Assembly: GCA_016790475.1 (NCBI GenBank)
Contig: JAEUOX010000280.1
Span: forward strand, 1 to 50,158
Source of the DNA: Rhodoferax sp.
GTDB taxonomy: Bacteria; Pseudomonadota; Gammaproteobacteria; Burkholderiales; Burkholderiaceae_C
DNA length: 50,158 nt
Direction of reading: 5' to 3'
Part shown: piece after piece, positions 40,803-47,704 of the stretch
Layout: each line of letters begins with the position of its first letter
How positions within the stretch are numbered: the first letter of the stretch is position 1
Position numbers and translations under genes: made by a program
Notes under the pieces: generated by a model
The model's input: only the letters and a program-made list of their open reading frames with translations
Told to the model about the DNA's origin: nothing
The model's database searches: none

Positions 40803-41924
40803 TTACAGGCTCGCCTGCGGCGCACGGGACAGCAGCGCCGCCACCATGTCCGATTGCGTGACCATGCCCACCAGCCGGCCCTCCATGTCGGTGACCGGCA
40901 GGTGGTGCAGGCCCAGATCGCTGAAGGAGGCCGCCAGGTCGACCAGTGGCTGGTCCGGGGATGCGGTGCGCACCTGGGTCGTCATGATGTCGGCGACCCG
41001 GCGCGCGTCGGCCATCCGTGGGCGCTGCTGCCAGTCGGGCTTGTGCCGGTCGATGAAGAAGTCCGGCACCGACAGGATGCCGAGCAGCCTGTCCTGGGCG
41101 TCGACGACTGGCAGGCTCTTGATGCGGTGGTGCGCCAGCAGCTGCCAGGCCTCGAAGGGCGGACTGTCGGGCGCGACGACGACCAGGTCCTTCGACATCA
41201 CGTCGGCACAGCGCAACCCGGACCAGTGGCGGCGCTGCGCATGCACCTGCGCGCGGGTGAGCACCTCCTCCAGATCGCCGCGATCGATGTCGAGCAGTTC
41301 GCCGTAGGACGCCAGCGCCGCATCGATGTCCTCACCCAGGATGCCGCCACGCCGGCTCGGGGCCGGGTCGCCGGTGTCATGGAGCGCACGCGTGCGCGGC
41401 GGGTGGTGCGGGTAGGCATGGCCGGACAGCCGATGGAACGCCACCGCCAGGCCGGTGACCAGCAGACTGTTGACCAGCACCGGCGACCAGATGAACTTCC
41501 AGCCCAGCGCATGGACCGCCGGACCGCCCAGCACGGCCGTCAGCGCCATTGCGCCGCCGGGAGGATGCAGGCAGCGCAATGCGAACATCAGCGCCACCGC
41601 CAGCCCGCCCGCGCAGGCCATGGCCCAGCCGCCGTCCCCCAGCCAGTGGTAACAGGCGACGCCGCACAGCGCGGCGACCAGGTTGCCGCCGATCACCGGC
41701 CAGGGCTGCGCCAGCGGGCTGGCCGGCACCGCGAAGGCCAGCAACGCGGAGGCGCCCATCGGAATCAGGAACCAGGGTTGCGTGCTTCCGAGCAGCTGGC
41801 GGCTGATCGCCTCGGTGATCAGCAGGCCCAGCCCGACGCCGAAGGCGCCCAGCAGCAGGTCACGCCGGCCGGCAACCAACGCGCGGACCGGTCGCGCGAC
41901 AGCCTGGGCGGAGTGGCGTAACAT
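40803..41924 (-). CDS. HPP family membrane protein with C-terminal CBS pair
   Basis: A 373-residue protein. The N-terminal half is an HPP-type integral membrane domain of four or five helices, with the LRCLHPPGGAMALTA signature. The C-terminal half holds two CBS domains (VMSKDLVVVAPDSPPFEAWQLLAHHRIKSLPVVD and IMTTQVRTASPDQPLVDLAASFSDLGLHHLPVTD) that may bind adenine nucleotides. HPP proteins have been linked to nitrite transport in plants. I choose the ATG at 41924, 50 bases from the divergent nsrR start; the ATG lies within an NsrR-like dyad. The gene is in an NO-stress setting, so nitrogen-oxide transport is a possible role (inference). Confidence 0.85.
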   Translation of the reverse strand: MLRHSAQAVARPVRALVAGRRDLLLGAFGVGLGLLITEAISRQLLGSTQPWFLIPMGASALLAFAVPASPLAQPWPVIGGNLVAALCGVACYHWLGDGGWAMACAGGLAVALMFALRCLHPPGGAMALTAVLGGPAVHALGWKFIWSPVLVNSLLVTGLAVAFHRLSGHAYPHHPPRTRALHDTGDPAPSRRGGILGEDIDAALASYGELLDIDRGDLEEVLTRAQVHAQRRHWSGLRCADVMSKDLVVVAPDSPPFEAWQLLAHHRIKSLPVVDAQDRLLGILSVPDFFIDRHKPDWQQRPRMADARRVADIMTTQVRTASPDQPLVDLAASFSDLGLHHLPVTDMEGRLVGMVTQSDMVAALLSRAPQASL

Positions 41925-41942
41925 TGCTTCCAAGTATATCTT
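41920..41942. promoter_or_regulatory. Weak NsrR-type dyad between nsrR and the HPP gene
   Basis: The 23 bases fit the 11-1-11 pattern of NsrR sites: left arm AACATTGCTTC, central C, right arm AAGTATATCTT. About 14 of 22 arm positions agree with the consensus AAGATGCATTT and its mirror. It covers the HPP start codon and probably the nsrR promoter, fitting autoregulation. Confidence 0.45.
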
Positions 41943-41974
41943 TAGGAGACCCGGGCGACCGGGAGGAGCCCACG

Positions 41975-42418
41975 ATGCGCCTGACCGCACTCACCGATTA
42001 CGCGATGCGCCTGCTGATGTATGTCGGCCAGCACCCGGACCGGCTCTGCACGATCAGCGAGGTGGCGCAGCGCTACGGCATCTCCGAGGCGCATCTGATG
42101 AAGGTCACGCACCGCCTGGGGCAGGGGGGCTGGATCGAGACGGTGCGCGGCAAGGGCGGCGGCATGCGGCTGGCCAAGCTGCCGCGCGACATCGGCCTGG
42201 GCGAGGTCGCGCGGGACATGGAGTCCGATTTCGCGATTGTCGAGTGCTTCGCGACGAGCGGCAGCTGCGCGCTGGACGGCCAGTGCCGCCTGGCCGGCAT
42301 CTTCGAGGGGGCGCTGGCGGATTTCCACCGCCACCTGGACCGTTACACGCTGCTGGACCTGCTGCCGCAGGCCCGCACGGTGCAGCCGGTCAGTGGGCCA
42401 GTGCGGGCGCGGCACTGA
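41975..42418 (+). CDS. nsrR: Rrf2 family NO-sensing repressor NsrR
   Basis: A 147-residue winged-helix iron-sulfur regulator. The N-terminus MRLTALTDYAMRLLMYVGQH and the recognition helix SEAHLMKVTHRLGQGGWIETVRGKGGG are typical of NsrR. The cluster Cys are Cys91, Cys98 and Cys104 (VECFATSGSCALDGQC). The ribosome binding site is GGGAGGAG. A good NsrR box lies before the neighbouring ytfE gene and a weaker one at its own promoter, which supports the name over IscR or RirA. It converges on ytfE with a 29-base 3' overlap. Confidence 0.88.
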   Translation: MRLTALTDYAMRLLMYVGQHPDRLCTISEVAQRYGISEAHLMKVTHRLGQGGWIETVRGKGGGMRLAKLPRDIGLGEVARDMESDFAIVECFATSGSCALDGQCRLAGIFEGALADFHRHLDRYTLLDLLPQARTVQPVSGPVRARH

Positions 42419-43121
42419 CGCCGCAGCCACAGCCGGTCCCGCAGCCGGAGGCGGGTGCATTCAGCCCGTCGAACAGGATGTTGTTCTCCAGGTGGATGTG
42501 CTGCATCAGGTCCTCGCGCAGCGTGTGCAGGCCGGCCAGCAGCGCGCGCCAGGTGTTGCAGGCGCCGCGCGGCTGCGCCAGGCCGTGGGCCAGCGTCACC
42601 ATGCGGGCCAGCGCCTGGCCGTGGGCGTCGTGCTCGATGCGCATCATGTGCACCGGCGGCAGCCCGACCGGCGGCACGCCGCGCAGCATCATCGGGAACA
42701 GGATCTGCTCCTCCTTGGCCATATGGTCCTGCAGCTCGTCGAGCATCTGGGCGAGGTGATCGGCCAGGCCGTGCGGGCATTCCGGGCGGTCCGCATGGAC
42801 GGTCTCGACACGGCGTGCCAGGCGGACCAGCTCCGGCAGCTGCTGGCGATGGCGCTCGTGGTAGCGGGCGAGGATGTGGTCGATCATTTCCTGCACGGAG
42901 GCCCGGCGCCAGTCCTGCCCCGCGTCGCCGGTGTCGCCGAGCGCATCGAGCTCCGCCGCCAGTGCGGCGCCATCGATGGCCAGCGGCGCCGTGGCGTCGC
43001 GCAGCGTCTTCTTGCCGCCGCAGCAGAAGTCGAGCTGGTGCCGGTGGAACAGCGCCGTGGCGCCCGGAATGCTGCGAGCGAGGTCGCCGAGGGAGCGGTC
43101 CAGAAGCAGGGATTCGGTCAT
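42390..43121 (-). CDS. ytfE: Iron-sulfur cluster repair di-iron protein YtfE/ScdA/DnrN
   Basis: A 243-residue RIC protein that repairs clusters damaged by nitric oxide or oxidants. The N-terminal domain has RSIPGATALFHRHQLDFCCGGKKTLRDA (ScdA-N with the CC pair). The hemerythrin-like domain supplies HILARYHERHRQQLPEL, DHMAKEEQILFPMM, HMMRIEHDAHG and LMQHIHLENNILF as di-iron ligands. The last 15 residues form an unusual Cys-rich tail (GCGTGCGCG). A strong NsrR dyad precedes it at 43157-43179. The 3' end overlaps nsrR. Confidence 0.93.
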   Translation of the reverse strand: MTESLLLDRSLGDLARSIPGATALFHRHQLDFCCGGKKTLRDATAPLAIDGAALAAELDALGDTGDAGQDWRRASVQEMIDHILARYHERHRQQLPELVRLARRVETVHADRPECPHGLADHLAQMLDELQDHMAKEEQILFPMMLRGVPPVGLPPVHMMRIEHDAHGQALARMVTLAHGLAQPRGACNTWRALLAGLHTLREDLMQHIHLENNILFDGLNAPASGCGTGCGCGVSAAPALAH

Positions 43122-43156
43122 GGGGGTCTCCGGTGGATGAAACAGGGGGTGGCTTT

Positions 43157-43179
43157 AAGATTTATATTGAATGTATCTT
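43157..43179 (-). promoter_or_regulatory. NsrR binding site upstream of ytfE
   Basis: A 23-base dyad in the 11-1-11 form, starting AAGAT and ending ATCTT, agrees at about 17 of 22 arm positions with the NsrR consensus (AAGATGCATTT and mirror). It lies about 36 bases upstream of the ytfE ATG, where it would block transcription in the absence of NO. Confidence 0.8.
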
Positions 43180-43207
43180 ATGACCCATCTCCCCGGTTTG
43201 ATCGCGG

Positions 43208-43888
43208 TCAAACCATGGCCGCGCCCTCCAGCACCTTGCCCAGCCGTGCTTCCAGGTCCGCGGTCGTGCGGTCCAGGTGCTCGCGCAACAGCCGGCAGGC
43301 CAGCCGGCTGTCGCGCGCCACCGCGGCCTGCATCAGCTGCTCGTGTTCCCCGGCCACGTCCCGACCGCCGGCGCTGCCGGGCGTGGCCAGCGTCGGGTAC
43401 CGGTAGCGCTGGGTCTCCGCGTACAGCTTGCGCGAGATGTCCAGCAGCCAGTTCGAACTGCAGGAGGCGATCAGCGCGCTGTGGAATTCCTGGTGGCGCT
43501 GCTCCAGCATGTCGCGCCGGTCCTCGCCCTTGCGCGGGCCGCGCCGGGTCTCGCGCTGCAACGCGTGGTGGGCCGCCACAATGGCGCTCTCCCAGGCGTC
43601 GTCCCCATGGCGGATCGCCAGGCGCAGCGCCTCGGTGTCGATCAGCACCCGGGTCTGCATCGCGTCGCGCATCTCGGGTACCGACAGTGGTGCCACGCTG
43701 AAGCCGCACATCGCCACCGACACCACCAGCCGTTCGGACTGCAGGCGGCTCAGTGCCTCCCGCAGCGGCGAGAAGGCCATGCCGTAGCGTTCGCGCAGCG
43801 CGGCCATGCGCAATGGCTCGCCGGGCCGCAGCGAGCCGTCCACGATGTGGCGGCGGATCTCCTGGTAGGCCTTTTCAGCCAGCGTCAT
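43208..43888 (-). CDS. GntR family regulator with FCD domain
   Basis: A 226-residue FadR/VanR-type regulator. The winged helix spans about 1-70 (KAYQEIRRHIVDGSLRPGEPLRMAALRERYGMAFSPLREALSRLQSERLV). The FCD ligand-binding domain follows, with metal-type ligands in RVLIDTEALRLAI (Asp), RHQEFHSALI (His) and GEHEQLMQAA and LREHLDRT (His). Such proteins commonly sense organic acids or aromatic intermediates. It is divergent from the gentisate-dioxygenase-type operon, whose promoter has palindromes, so it probably represses that operon. Confidence 0.9.
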   Translation of the reverse strand: MTLAEKAYQEIRRHIVDGSLRPGEPLRMAALRERYGMAFSPLREALSRLQSERLVVSVAMCGFSVAPLSVPEMRDAMQTRVLIDTEALRLAIRHGDDAWESAIVAAHHALQRETRRGPRKGEDRRDMLEQRHQEFHSALIASCSSNWLLDISRKLYAETQRYRYPTLATPGSAGGRDVAGEHEQLMQAAVARDSRLACRLLREHLDRTTADLEARLGKVLEGAAMV

Positions 43889-43950
43889 GCGGTTTCCTTC
43901 CGGCGGCGTGCGGGCGGTCCGGGCGGCTGTTTCCGCGTCGCCCTGCTTTG

Positions 43951-43990
43951 TAGAAAATGCTTGTAATTTTCGAAAATTCTAGGCTATGCT
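43951..43990 (+). promoter_or_regulatory. Promoter and operator of the dioxygenase/kynureninase operon
   Basis: TTGTAA (43961-43966) and TATGCT (43985-43990) are separated by 18 bases, about 50 bases before the ATG of the bicupin gene. The perfect 14-base palindrome AATTTTCGAAAATT (43965-43978) overlaps the minus 35 box. Outer arms TAGAA (43951-43955) and TTCTA (43977-43981) form a wider dyad. This is the likely operator of the divergent GntR protein. Confidence 0.6.
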
Positions 43991-44040
43991 CCCGGCACCC
44001 GCAATGCACCCGGCCGGGCTGCCCGGCCTGGAGGACCTCC

Positions 44041-45165
44041 ATGACCCGCCACCACGAGAACCATCGCGAAGACGTCATCGGCCGCGCCAATGTCGAGGAC
44101 ACCCCCGAGTTGCTGGCCTACTACGACGAGCTCGACAAGCTGCATGCCGGCGCGCTGTGGACGGTGGCCAACAAGATCGAACCCTGGCAGCCGGTCTCGC
44201 AGTCGGTGCCGGTCGTGTGGCGCTACCAGGATCTGCGGGCGCACGTGCTGCGCTCGGTCGCGCTGGTCACGCCCGAGAAGGCGGGGCGCCGCGTCATCTA
44301 CCTGAACAACCCGGGCCGGCGCGACGTCTCGGCCGCGGTCGGCTGGATCTACGCCGGCCTGCAGGTGATGCACCCGGGCGAGGTGGCCAGCGCGCACCGG
44401 CACTCAGCGTCGGCGATCCGTTTCATCATGGAGGGCGCGGGCGCCTACACCGTGGTCGACGGCCACAAGATGACGCTGGGCGCCAACGACTTCGTGCTGA
44501 CACCCAATGGCACCTGGCATGAGCACGGGGTCTCCGCCGAGGGTAGCACCTGCATCTGGCAGGATGGCCTGGACATCCCCTTTGTCAACGCGATGGAGGC
44601 CAACTTCTACGAGGTCCACCCGGACCTTTCGCAGGCCGTCGCCTATCCGGTCGACGACATGACGAAGACCTGGGGCAACGCCGGGCTCACGCCAAGCGGT
44701 CCGGCCTGGAAGCATGGCTACAGCCCGATGTTCAAGTACGAATGGGTGCCCACCTATGAGGCACTGCAGCGGTATGCCAGCTGCCACGACGGATCCCCCT
44801 TCGACGGTGTGCTGATGGAATACGTCAACCCGGTCACCAACGGCCCGGTGATGCGCACGCTGGGTGCGTCGATGCAGCTGCTGCGTCCGGGGGAGCACAC
44901 GCGCGCGCACCGCCATACCGGCAGCTACCTGTACCACGTGGCCAAGGGCCAGGGCCACTCCGTCATCAACGGCCGGCGCTACGACTGGCGGGAGCGGGAC
45001 ATCTTCTGCGTGCCCAGCTGGGCCTGGCACGAGCATGTGAACGGGTCAGCGTCCGACGACGCCTGCCTGTTCTGCCTGTCCGACCTGCCGGTCATGCGAG
45101 CGATGAGCCTGTACCGGGAACAGGCCTTCGGCGAAGGTGACGGCCACCAACCCGTGACGAACTGA
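44041..45165 (+). CDS. Gentisate/salicylate 1,2-dioxygenase-type bicupin ring-cleavage enzyme
   Basis: A 374-residue bicupin iron dioxygenase. The catalytic cupin has His119 and His121 (ASAHRHSASAIRFIMEG) and His160 (TWHEH) as predicted iron ligands. The second cupin retains HTRAHRHTGSYLYHVAKGQGH. Relatives cleave gentisate, salicylate or substituted salicylates between C1 and C2. The segment QSVPVVWRYQDLRAHVLRS suggests the branch of salicylate-type enzymes. The ribosome binding site is GGAGGA and the first operon promoter lies upstream. In this operon 5-hydroxyanthranilate is a candidate substrate (inference). Confidence 0.88.
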   Translation: MTRHHENHREDVIGRANVEDTPELLAYYDELDKLHAGALWTVANKIEPWQPVSQSVPVVWRYQDLRAHVLRSVALVTPEKAGRRVIYLNNPGRRDVSAAVGWIYAGLQVMHPGEVASAHRHSASAIRFIMEGAGAYTVVDGHKMTLGANDFVLTPNGTWHEHGVSAEGSTCIWQDGLDIPFVNAMEANFYEVHPDLSQAVAYPVDDMTKTWGNAGLTPSGPAWKHGYSPMFKYEWVPTYEALQRYASCHDGSPFDGVLMEYVNPVTNGPVMRTLGASMQLLRPGEHTRAHRHTGSYLYHVAKGQGHSVINGRRYDWRERDIFCVPSWAWHEHVNGSASDDACLFCLSDLPVMRAMSLYREQAFGEGDGHQPVTN

Positions 45166-45175
45166 GGAGCAAGAA

Positions 45176-46102
45176 GTGAAACTGGTGACCTACCGCGCGG
45201 ACATCGAGTCCGCAGCCCGCCTGGGTGTGTTGCAGGACGATCTGGTCGTGGACGTCGTGCGCCTGGCGCAGTCCCAGGGGCAGACCGGCCCGGAGTCGAT
45301 GCTGGCGCTGATCGACCAGGGCGCGGCCGGCCTGGCGGCGATCCGCCGGCAGCTCGCGCAGGCCGCGGGGACGCTCGCCCCCGGTGTCGCAACGTCGGTA
45401 TGCAATGTCACGCTGCTGGCGCCGATCCCGCGGCCGCGCAAGAACATCTTCGGCATCGGCCTGAACTATGTCGAGCACGTGGCCGAAAGCGCGCAGGCGC
45501 TGGACACCGCCAAGGACCTGCCCAAGCAGCCGGTGATCTTCTCGAAGCCGCCGACGACCGTCATCGGCCCGGGTGTTCCGATCGAGCACAACAGCGCGAT
45601 CACGCGCCAGCTCGACTGGGAGGTGGAGCTGGCCGTGATCATCGGCACCACGGCGCGCCGCGTCACGAAGGCGGACGCGCTGCGGCATGTCTTCGGCTAC
45701 TCGGTGATGATCGACGTGTCGGCCCGCGACAACCGGCGCGCCGGGCAGTGGATCTACTCCAAGGGCCAGGACACCTATGCCCCCTTCGGCCCCTGCATCG
45801 TGACGGCCGACGAGGTGACCGACCCGCAGACGCTGGATCTCTGGCTCAGCGTCAACGGTGTCGAGAAGCAGCGCTCCAACACGCGCCACATGCTGTTCAA
45901 GGTGGACCATCTGATCGCCGACATCTCGGCCGGCATCACGCTGGAGCCGGGGGACATCATCGCGACCGGCACGCCGGAGGGCGTGGGCGCGGGGCGCAAC
46001 CCGCAGGAGTGGTTGTGGCCGGGCGATGTGGTCGTGGCCGGCGTCCAGGGCATCGGGACGATCCGCCACGGCGTCGTGAACGCCACGCCGGCGGCGGCAT
46101 GA
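45176..46102 (+). CDS. Fumarylacetoacetate hydrolase family protein (fumarylpyruvate hydrolase-like)
   Basis: A 308-residue FAH-fold hydrolase. The metal ligands are visible as the Glu pair in DWEVELAVIIGTTARRV and Asp in the VMIDVSARDNR region; TGTPEGVGAG is the family end motif. The start is a GTG at 45176 with GAGGAG before it, ten bases after the dioxygenase stop. In gentisate pathways such enzymes split maleyl- or fumarylpyruvate to pyruvate and a C4 acid. No maleylpyruvate isomerase gene follows, so a cis-acting hydrolase or a different substrate is possible. Confidence 0.88.
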   Translation: MKLVTYRADIESAARLGVLQDDLVVDVVRLAQSQGQTGPESMLALIDQGAAGLAAIRRQLAQAAGTLAPGVATSVCNVTLLAPIPRPRKNIFGIGLNYVEHVAESAQALDTAKDLPKQPVIFSKPPTTVIGPGVPIEHNSAITRQLDWEVELAVIIGTTARRVTKADALRHVFGYSVMIDVSARDNRRAGQWIYSKGQDTYAPFGPCIVTADEVTDPQTLDLWLSVNGVEKQRSNTRHMLFKVDHLIADISAGITLEPGDIIATGTPEGVGAGRNPQEWLWPGDVVVAGVQGIGTIRHGVVNATPAAA

Positions 46103-46167
46103 GGCCGGGCGGACTGCGCTCCGCGGCTTTGGCGCACCCACTGAGCGACGCGCTGGCGGGCTGAACC

Positions 46168-46833
46168 ATGCGCTTCGACCTGGACGCGATCGCGCCGGAC
46201 ATCGTCTACAAGCTGCTGGTGGCCACGGTCGTGCCGCGGCCGATCGCCTGGGTCACGACGCAGTCTGCGGCGGGTGTCCTGAATGCAGCGCCCTACAGCT
46301 TCTTCAACGTGATGGGGCCGTCGCCACCGACGCTGGTGCTGGGCCTGATGGCCCATGCGCAAGGCGGCTTCAAGGACACCGCGCGCAATATCGTCGAGAC
46401 CGGTCAGTTCGTCGTCAACCTGGTGCCGGAGGCGCTTGCGCCGGCGATGAATGTGACGGCCGTGGATGCGCCCGGCGGCGTCAACGAGCTCGATCTGGCG
46501 GGGCTGGCGCCGGCGCCCTCGACGCACGTGCGGCCACCGCGCATCGCGGCCAGCCCGGTGTCCTTCGAGTGCGTGAACCATGCCACCGTCGTGACCGGCC
46601 CGCACCAGTCGATCGTCATCGGGCGTATCCTCGCGGTGCATGTGGCCGACGCCCATGTGCAGGACGCCGAGCGCGGCTACATCGACACCCGCAGCCTGGA
46701 TCTGGTGGCCCGCACCGCCGGATCCGGCTACGCGCGCACCCGGGACACCTTCGACCTGGTCCGACCGACCTGGAGCGACTGGCAGAAGCGCCAGTCACCC
46801 ACCGAATCCGTGAAGCAAGGAGACCGACCATGA
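46168..46833 (+). CDS. Flavin reductase family protein
   Basis: A 221-residue split-barrel flavoprotein. The N-terminal RPIAWVTTQSAAGVLNAAPYSFFNVMGPSPPTLVLG and DTARNIVETGQFVVNLV are typical of FMN-binding flavin reductases that serve two-component oxygenases. No oxygenase partner is present within the window, so it could supply reduced flavin to an unlinked hydroxylase or have its own role. A 65-base gap separates it from the FAH gene. It overlaps the TDO gene by four bases (ATGA). Confidence 0.85.
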   Translation: MRFDLDAIAPDIVYKLLVATVVPRPIAWVTTQSAAGVLNAAPYSFFNVMGPSPPTLVLGLMAHAQGGFKDTARNIVETGQFVVNLVPEALAPAMNVTAVDAPGGVNELDLAGLAPAPSTHVRPPRIAASPVSFECVNHATVVTGPHQSIVIGRILAVHVADAHVQDAERGYIDTRSLDLVARTAGSGYARTRDTFDLVRPTWSDWQKRQSPTESVKQGDRP

Positions 46834-47702
46834 GCAGCACCACCGCCGCCGAGCCGCCGCAGGCCACACCGCAGTTCGACTACGTCTACCACCTGCAGCT
46901 CGACCGCCTGCTGACCAGCATGCGGCTGATCACGACGCATCCGGAGGAGCACATCTTCCTGACCACGCACCATGTGCTGGAGCTGTGGTTCAAGCATGTC
47001 ATCTTCGACCTCAAGCGCATCGTGCCGATGCTCGATGGCGACGACCTGGCCCAAGCCAACTGGCTGATGCGCCGCCTGGCCGAGATCCTCAAGCTGGCCG
47101 AGGCCCACTGGACCGTGCTCGAGACGATGACGGCCGCCGACTTCGCCGAGTTCCGCGGCAACCTGACCGGCGCCTCGGGCATGCAGTCGCGGCAGTTCCG
47201 CGAGGTCGAGGTGATGATCGGCCTGGGCCAGACGGCCGGCAAGGAATACCGGGATCGGGTCGAGCACCTGTGGCCCGGCCTGCTGGCCGAGTACCCGCGC
47301 ACGCTGCGCGACGCCTTCTTCGACGCCTTCAAGCGCCGGGGCAAGACGCTGCGCGAGGTCTACCACCGCCGCTGGATTGACAACGACCTGTTCATGCTGG
47401 CCGAGGCGGCCTTCGAGATCGACCGGCGCTTCCAGTCCTGGCGGCACAACCATATCCTGATGGTGCGCCGGCAGATCGGCATCCGGGCCCGGGGGACCGG
47501 CGGCACCTTCTTCCGCGACTACCTGGCCACGACGACCGGCTACTACTTCTTCCCGGAGCTGTTCGAGTTCCGCAACGACCTGACGGAGGCGGCCGGCGGC
47601 GAGGTGCTGCGCGAGGACGACCTGCCCGGCGCACCCGACAACCATGGCGAGGGCGGTGCCACCGATGGCGGTGCGGCACGGTGCCCCTTTGGAGGATTCT
47701 GA
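46830..47702 (+). CDS. kynA: Tryptophan 2,3-dioxygenase family protein (divergent)
   Basis: A 290-residue haem dioxygenase homologue. Residues matching the catalytic site of Xanthomonas TDO are kept: Phe43 and His47 (HIFLTTHHVLELWF), Arg in ASGMQSRQFREVE, the haem-ligand His in WRHNHILMVRR and the GTGGT loop. Other segments differ from canonical KynA (for example YHLQLDRLLTSM and SGMQS for SGFQS), so this is a separate subfamily. It should open the pyrrole ring of tryptophan or a ring-substituted analogue to a formylkynurenine. The coupled flavin reductase and kynureninase genes flank it. Confidence 0.85.
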   Translation: MSSTTAAEPPQATPQFDYVYHLQLDRLLTSMRLITTHPEEHIFLTTHHVLELWFKHVIFDLKRIVPMLDGDDLAQANWLMRRLAEILKLAEAHWTVLETMTAADFAEFRGNLTGASGMQSRQFREVEVMIGLGQTAGKEYRDRVEHLWPGLLAEYPRTLRDAFFDAFKRRGKTLREVYHRRWIDNDLFMLAEAAFEIDRRFQSWRHNHILMVRRQIGIRARGTGGTFFRDYLATTTGYYFFPELFEFRNDLTEAAGGEVLREDDLPGAPDNHGEGGATDGGAARCPFGGF

Positions 47703-47704
47703 AG

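Noticed and set aside
46103-46167. Internal terminator or promoter between the FAH and flavin reductase genes
   Set aside because: The 65-base gap shows no clear stem-loop with T tract and no convincing promoter boxes.
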